This document shows, piece after piece, positions 55,909-64,000 of a DNA stretch of 64,000 nt; position 1 is the stretch's first letter, and each line of letters opens with the position of its first letter. A program made the position numbers and the translations under genes. Source of the stretch: Candidatus Zixiibacteriota bacterium (GTDB lineage Bacteria; Zixibacteria; MSB-5A5; DG-27); NCBI GenBank assembly GCA_030605835.1, contig JAUWHO010000035.1:62001-126000 (forward strand), in the 5' to 3' direction. Below the pieces are notes generated by a model. The model did not search any database. It was not told where the DNA came from and saw only the letters and a program-made list of their open reading frames with translations.

Positions 55909-58716
55909 ATGATGCGCTTACTTGTTTACACAATATTCTTTCTGTCAGGCATTGCCGGCCTGACTTACGAGATCGTCTGGGTGAGGCAGTTCGTTTTGGT
56001 CTTCGGCAACACCACCCAATCGATTACTACAGTGCTTTCGGCCTTCATGGCGGGGCTGGCATTGGGAAGCATCGTGGCCGGGCGCGCCGTTGATCGCCGA
56101 CCGGAGAAGGCATTTCTGCTCTACGGGCTTTTGGAGATCGGGATCGGTCTCTGGGGAATAGCCATACTTCTCCTCTTTCCTCTCGCTCGGATGTTCTACC
56201 CTCTGGTGGTGACTGGCCTATCGCCGGGCCTGACCATTATGACCACGGTCAAATTCCTCACCGTATTTCTCATCATCCTGCCCTCCACAACCATGATGGG
56301 CGCCACCCTTCCGGTTTTAGTCCGCTTTCTGGTGAGGCCCGGGGAACGTTTCTCGGTCCCCACCGGCCGTCTGTACGCGGTCAATACCCTGGGGGCGACT
56401 CTGGGTTGCCTCCTGGCTGGCTTCATATTGATCGAGCTTGCGGGACTGAGAGACTCCCAGCTTCTGATTGTAGCTCTGAACTTATCCTTAGGGGTGGCGG
56501 TGCTTTTCTTGAATAGAATGCTCACCGGCTCGTTGCCAGAAAAAGCTGAGAGAGTAAAGACTGCAACCCTAGAGAAACGTCCATTCTTCAAGGCCGAGGC
56601 CTTCAAAGAACCGATAATCTACCTCTTTGCCCTCTCCGGGCTGGCGGCCTTGGCTTATGAGATCATCTGGACCAGGATTCTGGTTTTAGCTCTGGTCGTT
56701 GATGCCTACGCTTTTTCGCTGATGCTATCGATATTCTTAGGGGGAATAGCGATAGGGAGCTACCTCGGATCCGCTCTCCTGAAAAGATATAAGGGCGGTT
56801 ATCTGCTTTTCGGAATCGTTCAAGCTCTCATCGGCACGAGCGCCATCATCTCCTTTATGCTGATGGATAGAATTCCGGCACTGCAAAGGGCGATATCCCT
56901 CGGCGACTCCCTTTACTGGCAGAAATCTATGCTCATAATGTTCGCCAAATCCAACCTCCTGATGCTCCTGCCGGTTCTCGTAAACGGGATGGCATTCCCC
57001 CTGGCGGTTCAGATATTCGTTCGGAAAATCAAGACCCTGGGGAGCCGAGTTGGAGAGTTGTATTTCGCAAACACCCTGGGGGCAATTGGAGGCTCTCTAC
57101 TGGCTGGCTTCCTCTTGATACCTCTGGTGGGAATTCAGAAGGCTCTGCTGATCATTGCCAGCCTATCGGTCCTCATCGGGATAGTGGCAATCCTCAAGGG
57201 TGGACCCAGGTTTCCAATTCTGAGATATGCAACCTCCGGCGGCTTCATCGTGGTGTTGGTGGTCTTGATTTCTCTTCTTGGTGAGGTTTCCGCTTACGGA
57301 TTTCGGCAAATCCCGACCTACCGGAACGCAAGGCTCTTGTGGTATAAGGAATGCTTCGACCACACCATCATGGTGACCGAGGATTTGGGACACGACAAGA
57401 CCCGGCGGCTTCTGATCAACCGCAACCAGGCCACCTCCACCGACCTCATCGGCCAGCGCAAGAATCAGATCCTGGGGCATCTGCCGATCTGGTTTAATCC
57501 CGAAGCCAGAAAAGCTCTGGTGATCTGTTTCGGAAGCGGCGGCACCGCCGGCACCATCGGTGCATACAGTGACATAAGCTCCATCGATTGTGTGGAGATC
57601 TGCCCGACGGTGATCGAATGCAACCACTTCTTCCGGGATTTCAACCGCGACATCGTGGCCGATCCCCGAATCAGAATCATCATCGACGATGGTCGTAACC
57701 ATCTGCAGACCACCAAGGAGAAGTATGACATAATCACACTAGAGCCGATGCATCCGGGCCTCTCCGGAGTCGTGTCTCTCTATACCGTTGAATTCTACCG
57801 AGGGTGCCAACGGAGGCTCAACCGCAGTGGGGTGGTTTGTCAGTGGGTGCCTCTTTACAGCATGTCCGTAAAAGATGCCAAAAGTATAATCCGCTCCTTC
57901 TGCCTTGCCTTCCCCCACTCCAGCTTCTGGATAGTAGGACAGGAGGGGGTTCTGTTGGGAAGCTCAGAACCCCAGAAAATGGATTTTGCCAAGCTCAAGC
58001 AGCTGTTTGACATTCCGGCGGTGAAAAGCCACCTGGCTCGGGTTTTGATCGACAATCCCGTGACGGTGCTATCCTATTTCGTCATGGGGGAAGAGGCTCT
58101 GCTCGCATATACCTCCGGGGCACCGGTGGTCACGGATGACTTCCCGGTGATCGAATACTCCATCCCCCGCAGCAAGAACCGCTTTCTCTACGAGGAGATA
58201 GCCAAACTGCAGCAGGATCAAGAGACCATCGCCACCTATCTCACCGGAGTTTCCGCCAAGGAAAAAGAAGAGCTTGAAATGAGAATTAAGAACGCCGGAT
58301 TGGGGCGCACTTCCATGCTGAGAGGTTTCGAGGCTTACAGGAAAGGAGATTACCGCCAGGCCTTCGAGCACTTCAGCCGCTGCCTGGAACTGGACTACGA
58401 TCAGGCTTACATCAAATACTTCATGAAAAGAATCTGTTATCGCTTCGCCGATGCTTATGCCGCCAGGGGAAAGTTCGAAGAGGCCCGGGCGTTTTGCCTT
58501 CAGGCGATGGTTCTTGACCCCGATGACCCCGAGACTCATCTGGCGCTTGGGGTAGCGAACAGAAGCTGTGGTGACCTTGAGGAGGCGCTCAAGCAATTCT
58601 CCCTGGCCTTAAAGATGAAACCGGATTACCGGAAGGCCCGAGACTGGCTTATGCGCACCACTTCTGAGCTGGTGCAACCAAAGCCTCCCTCTGAAAGACA
58701 AAAAAGCCAGCGCTGA
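55909..58716 (+). CDS. Fused MFS-like membrane protein / spermidine synthase-like domain / TPR
   Basis: N-terminal TMs (SGIAGLTYEIVWVRQFVLVFGNT, repeated as SGLAALAYEIIWTRILVLAL); methyltransferase-like ICFGSGGTAGTIGAYSDISSIDCVEICP and IIIDDGRNHL; C-terminal TPR. Confidence 0.85.
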   Translation: MMRLLVYTIFFLSGIAGLTYEIVWVRQFVLVFGNTTQSITTVLSAFMAGLALGSIVAGRAVDRRPEKAFLLYGLLEIGIGLWGIAILLLFPLARMFYPLVVTGLSPGLTIMTTVKFLTVFLIILPSTTMMGATLPVLVRFLVRPGERFSVPTGRLYAVNTLGATLGCLLAGFILIELAGLRDSQLLIVALNLSLGVAVLFLNRMLTGSLPEKAERVKTATLEKRPFFKAEAFKEPIIYLFALSGLAALAYEIIWTRILVLALVVDAYAFSLMLSIFLGGIAIGSYLGSALLKRYKGGYLLFGIVQALIGTSAIISFMLMDRIPALQRAISLGDSLYWQKSMLIMFAKSNLLMLLPVLVNGMAFPLAVQIFVRKIKTLGSRVGELYFANTLGAIGGSLLAGFLLIPLVGIQKALLIIASLSVLIGIVAILKGGPRFPILRYATSGGFIVVLVVLISLLGEVSAYGFRQIPTYRNARLLWYKECFDHTIMVTEDLGHDKTRRLLINRNQATSTDLIGQRKNQILGHLPIWFNPEARKALVICFGSGGTAGTIGAYSDISSIDCVEICPTVIECNHFFRDFNRDIVADPRIRIIIDDGRNHLQTTKEKYDIITLEPMHPGLSGVVSLYTVEFYRGCQRRLNRSGVVCQWVPLYSMSVKDAKSIIRSFCLAFPHSSFWIVGQEGVLLGSSEPQKMDFAKLKQLFDIPAVKSHLARVLIDNPVTVLSYFVMGEEALLAYTSGAPVVTDDFPVIEYSIPRSKNRFLYEEIAKLQQDQETIATYLTGVSAKEKEELEMRIKNAGLGRTSMLRGFEAYRKGDYRQAFEHFSRCLELDYDQAYIKYFMKRICYRFADAYAARGKFEEARAFCLQAMVLDPDDPETHLALGVANRSCGDLEEALKQFSLALKMKPDYRKARDWLMRTTSELVQPKPPSERQKSQR

Positions 58717-58753
58717 AGAAACCGCGTGTGCGAAATCTAGTTTCTGCCGCGAC

Positions 58754-59877
58754 CTATCTCTGCTCCAATCGGCGGCCGCGCCCCCCCTCTATATAGAAAC
58801 TGCTCGAGCTCTCTCTGGGGACAGACTCGACCTGCCCTCGCCTGCTGGTGGCTATGAAAACCTGTCCTCCGCTCAGCATCGAACTTAAGACTGCCCTCGT
58901 TCTGGTCTCATCCAATTCAGAGAAAACCTCATCCAAGATTAGAATCGGTGCTTCTCCCTTTATCTGGGCGATGTATTCCCCGGCGACGAGCTTTAACGCC
59001 AGGAGAGCTGAACGCATCTGCCCCTGAGAGCCAAATTGCCTAATGTCATGCCTCTCAATTTTCATTTCAAGATCGTCCCGATGGGGACCGACGGTGGTGC
59101 TCCCTAAGATCAGTTCCTTCTTGAGATTTTTTGCAAGCCTCTCGAGGATCTGCTCCCGCAAAGGTTCACGGGTGTTAAGCCTGCCGGAAATCTGATAGGA
59201 GATCTCCATCTTCTCTTCGGTGTCGGTAATCTGCTGGTAGAAGTCGGGGAGTTTAGCTCTCAGGAAATTTGTGAAGTTGTCTCTGGTGGAAATTATCTCC
59301 CCCCCGAATTCCGCCAACTGGTCTGACCAGCCGGACAACTGCTCGGTTAACTTCCTGGAGGTCTCCTCTCCACGGTGTTCCTTCAAAAAACGGTTTCTCT
59401 GGGATAGAACCCGCTGGTATCTGCTGAGGTTGGCGAGGTATCTTTTGGAAGTCTGAGAGAGAATAATATCCAGGAAAGTTCTTCTCTCTTCTGGAGGTCC
59501 TGAGATGATGGTAATCTCTTCGGGGGCGATTGAAACCACCGAAAAAATCCCCACCAGGTCGGATAACCTCCGGCGGGGAACTGAATTTATCTTCAGACTT
59601 CTTTTGTTATTTACATCGAACCCGTATTCAATGGTAACTTTTTTTTTTGAAAGTAACCACTCCCCACCAGGCGAGCATAGTTGCTCCCAAAGCTTATCTG
59701 CGTCTGTATTTTTGCACCTCTTTGGGATTTCCCCAGGCAGAGACAATGGATCGCCTCTAAAATATTAGTCTTGCCCCCAGCGTTTGGGCCCAGGAGAATA
59801 TTAACCTTCGGCGAGAAATCCAGTCGCTCGCTTTTGATGTTGCGGAAGTTCTCTATTTCGATCGACTCTATGTACAT
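58754..59877 (-). CDS. recF: DNA replication and repair protein RecF, split into two frames at an A10 tract
   Basis: N part MYIESIEIENFRNIKSERLDFSPKVNILLGPNAGGKTNILEAI (start 59877); C part VTIEYGFDVNNKRSLKINS...GSQGQMRSALLALKLVAGEYI...ILDEVFSELDETR; frames meet at 59639-59648. Confidence 0.88.
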
Positions 59878-59893
59878 TGAAGTACTTATCTCT

Positions 59894-60427
59894 TTAAGAC
59901 GGCTGGGCGAAGCCACACATCATGGAGAACAACAACAGAAACAGCAGCGCTTGAATAATCCAGCCGATCATACAGACGCCGACCGCCCGCAGGGTGCTGG
60001 TATAATCAAGAGCCTGTCTCACCGCAATCACCATCGCCACCAGCATCCAGACTGAGGCTATGAAAAAGACGACACCGGTCAGCCCCGGAATGATACCGAA
60101 CACCCGAATCAGCCCCGGGGAACTCGCAAAGCCGACGCTCCGCAAAAGCTGTCCGACATTCGCACGGGTCTGCGGCTCCGGAAGAAGTCTCGTGCCTATG
60201 AGGTAAGTCAGATACGCCCAGACAAACCAACTCATGAGCGCCATAATCGTTCCAGTAAAGATGCCGCCGGCGCCTCCCTGCGCAATGCTTCCTATCCCGG
60301 CGGCAACGCTGGAAAGAACGACAACCCCCATGGCTTGACGCATCGCAGTGGTGTCGGCCTCCACCTCTTCATACAGATGCACATCAAGCTTGGCGGCGCG
60401 GATTATACGATCTTTGAAATTAGCCAT
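59894..60427 (-). CDS. YIP1-family-like membrane protein
   Basis: MANFKDRIIRAAKLDVHLYEEVEADTTAMRQAMGVVVLSSVAAGIGS; several TM helices. Confidence 0.7.
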   Translation of the reverse strand: MANFKDRIIRAAKLDVHLYEEVEADTTAMRQAMGVVVLSSVAAGIGSIAQGGAGGIFTGTIMALMSWFVWAYLTYLIGTRLLPEPQTRANVGQLLRSVGFASSPGLIRVFGIIPGLTGVVFFIASVWMLVAMVIAVRQALDYTSTLRAVGVCMIGWIIQALLFLLLFSMMCGFAQPS

Positions 60428-60467
60428 TGGGTAATCCTGTCCAGTCTAATACTGTACTTCCTTTTGC

Positions 60468-61673
60468 TCACTTTCTTACTCTTTCCTTTTCTGCTTTAAA
60501 AGCCTCCAACCGGATAGAAAGGTGATACAGTTCATTTATGAATCTGTACTCACCCAGAATTTCGGTTTCACAAATAACACCCAATTTTTTCATTCTGGTC
60601 AGGAAATTATCAAAGCCCTTCCGCTCTTTCTCTGGAATCTTTGCCCGAACCTCCTTGCGCTGGAAAGTTGCTCCAAGTGGCACTTTCCCAATTTTCCTTA
60701 AGATTGAGCGATAAGTGTCACTTCTCAAGGCCCGGTATACCTGGCGGTCCAAGTACTTCATCCCCACTATCTCTGCTGCTTGAAGCAAGCCCTCTTTGGC
60801 ATCGTGTTTATCAATATTACCATCCCCATCCTTCCAGAATATAGCATCTCCAACCTCATGCATAAGCATAGGAAACCCCCCAGACAATCGCACCATTAAG
60901 GACAAAGCCTCCGGCTCGATAGACATACCTTGCTTGTCAAAAGTGTTCGTGAAGAACTCTTGTGATTCAGCCTCACTCATGGGACGTAATTCTATGATGT
61001 CGAAAATCCTGGCCACTGAGGGTTGGTGCTTAATCAGGTCATCCCTTCTTTCTGGAATTCCAACAAGAATAAGAAGGAGAGGCAGAGAATCACGCGCCGT
61101 CGCTAACTCATCAACAAAACTCTTCAGAAACTCTGAAAACTCTGGTATGGTGGTAATGCCATTTAAATCATCTAATATCAAAACTAACCCTTTTTTCGTA
61201 TCTTTGACTGTGTCATACACCTTCCTGACCGCAGGTTGAAAGTTCTCTAATAGTGTAAGTAACTCTGATTCATTCTTGGTGAAATCCACACCAAAACCGA
61301 AGAGTGTTACCCCTCTAATATATTGCCCGAAGACTTCTCTCAATTTCTCGAACAGTGACTTGTCCGTAAGTTCTTGGAAAAGCCTTTGAAAAATGACTCT
61401 GGTCATTGTCTCAAGCGTTCTTACTCCCCCCAGATAGCAATGACTTCCTATGAAATCATGCTCCTTCTCTGCTAGATAATGAATAATGCCTGCCAGAGAA
61501 CTCTTGCCTATTCCACGCTCCCCCATGATGAAAAGGTTCTGATTGCTACCGCCTTTGGTTTGCTTCACAGCTCGATCTAATCTCTGTATCTCTTCAGAAC
61601 GAGCTACAAAGTATTCAACGGAGACTGGTTTACCCGGGCTGAAGGGACTCTCCTTTGTCACAAGATTTGCCAC
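60468..61673 (-). CDS. AAA+ ATPase (Orc1/Cdc6 or archaeal ATPase-like, P-loop)
   Basis: YFVARSEEIQRLDRAV, IMGERGIGKSSLAGIIHYLA (Walker A), LVLILDDLNGI (Walker B), LSGGFPMLMHEVGDAIFW, wHTH-like C-terminus. Confidence 0.82.
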   Translation of the reverse strand: MANLVTKESPFSPGKPVSVEYFVARSEEIQRLDRAVKQTKGGSNQNLFIMGERGIGKSSLAGIIHYLAEKEHDFIGSHCYLGGVRTLETMTRVIFQRLFQELTDKSLFEKLREVFGQYIRGVTLFGFGVDFTKNESELLTLLENFQPAVRKVYDTVKDTKKGLVLILDDLNGITTIPEFSEFLKSFVDELATARDSLPLLLILVGIPERRDDLIKHQPSVARIFDIIELRPMSEAESQEFFTNTFDKQGMSIEPEALSLMVRLSGGFPMLMHEVGDAIFWKDGDGNIDKHDAKEGLLQAAEIVGMKYLDRQVYRALRSDTYRSILRKIGKVPLGATFQRKEVRAKIPEKERKGFDNFLTRMKKLGVICETEILGEYRFINELYHLSIRLEAFKAEKERVRK

Positions 61674-61752
61674 TCTGTTCCTCCGTTGTTAGTCACAAGA
61701 CTTGACATTTGTAAAAGGGCTCTGCCCAGCCCAGCACCCGTTTTTCAAGTTG

Positions 61753-61791
61753 GGTCGGGACCGAAGCCCGCCTAAGGCGGACGTGTCCTGA
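61753..61791. repeat. Nested palindrome
   Basis: Outer ggtcgggac...gtcctgacc with inner ccgcct-a-aggcgg; same architecture as 37601-37642. Confidence 0.65.
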
Positions 61792-61804
61792 CCGCCTTTG
61801 ACCC

Positions 61805-61831
61805 GGAAAACTAAACGTTTCCGCTACAATT
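61805..61831 (+). repeat. 27-bp element, copy 1
   Basis: ggaaaactaaacgtttccgctacaatt; 24/27 identical to 62231-62257. Confidence 0.8.
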
Positions 61832-61834
61832 AAG

Positions 61835-62137
61835 TCAACTCCTCTCTGCACGAATCCCTGAGAGTTCTAATACGCGTTCTGACCAGTCCTCTGCCTGTTC
61901 ACTTATCTCCTCGCTATTCAGATTATCTCGACTCCATAGTGCTAGCTGAAGCTGAAGCTCAACTAACTGCTCTTGTATTTCCAGTGAGACATTGGAGGCA
62001 ATCCATTCAATCATGAATTTGCTTTCCACTAAGAGACCGGAGACGGCCTTGGCGTTGGCAGGATTCTCGATGAAGCTTGACACTCGGGCTAAATTCGCGG
62101 CAAGCCCTGCCAATTGAATCTCAACCGGCTCTGACAT
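61835..62137 (-). CDS. Small hypothetical helical protein
   Basis: MSEPVEIQLAGLAANLARVSSFIENPANAKAVSG...; the ORF extension to 62227 translates repeat DNA (MGSLGASAPG), so the internal Met is preferred. Confidence 0.5.
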   Translation of the reverse strand: MSEPVEIQLAGLAANLARVSSFIENPANAKAVSGLLVESKFMIEWIASNVSLEIQEQLVELQLQLALWSRDNLNSEEISEQAEDWSERVLELSGIRAERS

Positions 62138-62230
62138 AAATCGCTGTCGGATAGTCTCAAGCCTTTCCGTTGAATCTAGATTGCTCACGACATGAATCCC
62201 TGGGGCAGAGGCCCCAAGGCTACCCAATCT

Positions 62231-62257
62231 GGAAACCTGAAGGTTTCCGCTACAATT
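62231..62257 (+). repeat. 27-bp element, copy 2
   Basis: ggaaacctgaaggtttccgctacaatt, perfect 8-bp stem ggaaacct-ga-aggtttcc. Confidence 0.8.
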
Positions 62258-62268
62258 CTGTTACGATG

Positions 62269-63384
62269 TTAATCCATCAACCTTAAGGGCATTAGGAGGA
62301 ACATATACTCCTCGTTCTCCTCGTAACGATTCGGCCTCGCCACGCCAGCAGTGGTAGGCGTGTCAAGCTCAAAGATGAGCTCATCGGAATCAACCTGCTT
62401 CACTACGTCCAGGAGGTAGCTGGCATTGTAGCCGATGTCCATTTCCTTACCGGAGTAATTCGCCGGCAGGGTCTCACGGGCCTCCCCACCGATGTCGAAA
62501 TTCGTGGCCGTGAGCTCCATCGAGGTCCCCTTCAAAGAGAGCTTGATCTGATGGGTGAGGGCATTCGAGAGAATCGCTACCCTCCTGACAGTCTGTCCGA
62601 AATCGTCCCTGGCCACTACCAGTTTATTCACGTTATCCTTGGGAATGACCTGATCGTAGTTGGGATACGGTCCCTCCAACAGCCGGGTGGTCAACAGGGC
62701 ATCACCGAAATCGAAGCTTAAATTACTCTCCCCGAAAATCACTCCGATATTCCCCTCATAGTCCGCAAATATCCTGACGAAATAGTCCAGGGCCTTGGGG
62801 GGGACGATTATATCATTGGTCAATCTCTTTATCTTGGTCTTCGCATGCTCTATCTTCGCCAGGCGGTGTCCATCCGTAGCGACCATTAGGAGCTTGTCAG
62901 CCTCGGCGTGCCACAATACACCGTTTAAGGCTGGCCGGGTCTCATCCTTTGAAACTGCAAAGAGGCTTTTTCGTATCATTCTCACCAAACGCTCGCCGTC
63001 CAACTTCACCGCTTTGCTCATATAGACTTCCGGCAAGGCCGGGAAATCCTCCGCCGGAATGCCAGAAATCTTATATCTTCCCCCCTTGCACTTAATATCC
63101 AGACGGTCCTCGGTGCTGGAAACATCGATTTTCCCCGAGGGGAGTTCCCTTACCAGATCCGCAAAGGGCCGCGCCGGAACCGCCAGCGCCCCCTTTTTGC
63201 TGACTGCCGCCTCCACATTAGCAGTCATAGAGACGTCCAGATCTGTGGCTTTGAGGCTGACCTGCTTCTCGTTAGTCTCCAGGAGAAAATTTGATAGAAC
63301 CGGCAACGTAGACCTGACCGGAACAACATTCAAGACTTTCTGTACGACCTCCGCTAACTTCTCTTTTTCCACCGCGAATTTCAT
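62269..63384 (-). CDS. dnaN: DNA polymerase III beta subunit (sliding clamp)
   Basis: MKFAVEKEKLAEVVQKVLNVVPVRSTLPVLSNFLLE...; C-terminal YMFLLMPLRLMD. Confidence 0.96.
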   Translation of the reverse strand: MKFAVEKEKLAEVVQKVLNVVPVRSTLPVLSNFLLETNEKQVSLKATDLDVSMTANVEAAVSKKGALAVPARPFADLVRELPSGKIDVSSTEDRLDIKCKGGRYKISGIPAEDFPALPEVYMSKAVKLDGERLVRMIRKSLFAVSKDETRPALNGVLWHAEADKLLMVATDGHRLAKIEHAKTKIKRLTNDIIVPPKALDYFVRIFADYEGNIGVIFGESNLSFDFGDALLTTRLLEGPYPNYDQVIPKDNVNKLVVARDDFGQTVRRVAILSNALTHQIKLSLKGTSMELTATNFDIGGEARETLPANYSGKEMDIGYNASYLLDVVKQVDSDELIFELDTPTTAGVARPNRYEENEEYMFLLMPLRLMD

Positions 63385-63714
63385 CTTATGGCCTCACTGA
63401 ATTTGCATTCTCTCACTGTATCGTTTTTGACCTGTTCAAAATATCCACACTAATCTAACTATAACATTATTCTAACACAATAACTTAAATAATTAATAGA
63501 GCTGTGGAAAGTGTTGAAATAAATGGCTTCCCCGGGAGTGTTTCTTGTTGCCTTTGAGCTTTCGCGGAGTGACGGTATTTTTTTCCGGTGGAGAACGTGT
63601 TCATTGAATACGCTGGTTGTGCACAGTATTTTGAACCCAGGTGATTAACCTTCATTACTCCACCTCCAAGAAACAGCTTGTGCATCTTTTCTTGAAATCT
63701 TGTTCAAAAATCAA
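63385..63714. other. oriC: Candidate origin-proximal region (dnaA-dnaN spacer) with AT-rich tract
   Basis: AT-rich 63451-63500; DnaA-box-like atatccaca (63441-63449) and ttgtgcaca (63617-63625), each one mismatch from TTATNCACA. Confidence 0.45.
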
Positions 63715-64000
63715 TCATGCGAAAAGGGAGTTGATGATACTGTCTATCTTATACTTGAAAGCGGGGTTCCGCTTGAGGTTTTCTTTGACCTGATTGCAGG
63801 CATGGATGACGGTGGAATGGTCCCGGCCTCCGAAGCGCAGACCGATCGATTTGAGCGGGCTTTTGGTGAGAATGCGTGCCAGATACATCGCCACCTGTCT
63901 GGCCAAGACCACCTCCTGGGTTTTCTTTTTTGCCCACATCATCTCTTCTGGGATCTCAAAGGTTTCCGCAACAAGCTTTTGAATCTGCTCGATGGAGACC
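63715..64000 (-). CDS. dnaA: Chromosomal replication initiator protein DnaA, C-terminal part (runs off right edge)
   Basis: VSIEQIQKLVAETFEIPEEMMWAKKKTQEVVLARQVAMYLARILTKSPLKSIGLRFGGRDHSTVIHACNQV, the domain IV signature. Confidence 0.97.
   Translation of the reverse strand, partial: VSIEQIQKLVAETFEIPEEMMWAKKKTQEVVLARQVAMYLARILTKSPLKSIGLRFGGRDHSTVIHACNQVKENLKRNPAFKYKIDSIINSLFA

Noticed and set aside
57163-57702. 179-aa antisense ORF
   Set aside because: Lies opposite the methyltransferase-like domain of the MFS fusion; low-complexity shadow frame.
63670-63690. Additional DnaA box ttgtgcatc
   Set aside because: Three mismatches from TTATNCACA; too weak to list.

Overview
The window is about 64 kb of a bacterial chromosome that runs up to the replication origin. 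The 3' end of dnaA leaves the right edge, and dnaN, a frame-split recF and an AT-rich dnaA-dnaN spacer precede it on the minus strand. Most of the window is densely packed housekeeping genes: dnaE, rhomboid protease, LytM/M23 peptidases, nadC, an IPMDH/LeuC-like pair, ADP-forming acyl-CoA synthetase, cold-shock protein, ABC exporter, ECF sigma/anti-sigma, nagZ-anmK-SpoIID, rsmA-tatD-metG-PSP1-holB, envC-like-ftsX-ftsE, mdh, larA-like, ndk, sucCD, cca, arcC, a cPGS-like GTPase and a T9SS-type sorted protein. The left edge holds the N-terminus of comEC, missing from the ORF track. An LpxL-type acyltransferase and a Por/T9SS-like C-terminal tail suggest a Gram-negative lineage, possibly FCB-like; this is inference only. 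The most unusual signal lies between genes: (1) a modular set of near-perfect short hairpins, including a ~63-bp two-hairpin composite in three copies; (2) degenerate arrays with a strict 7-nt period at eight or more loci; (3) a ~1.9-kb islet bounded by a 34-bp direct repeat that copies the 3' end of an lpxL-like gene; (4) recF interrupted at A10 with an A-AAA-AAG slippery heptamer; (5) an ABC ATPase truncated exactly at Walker A. I saw no CRISPR array, rRNA or convincing tRNA, but I could not run covariance models. All family assignments come from motif recognition by eye.
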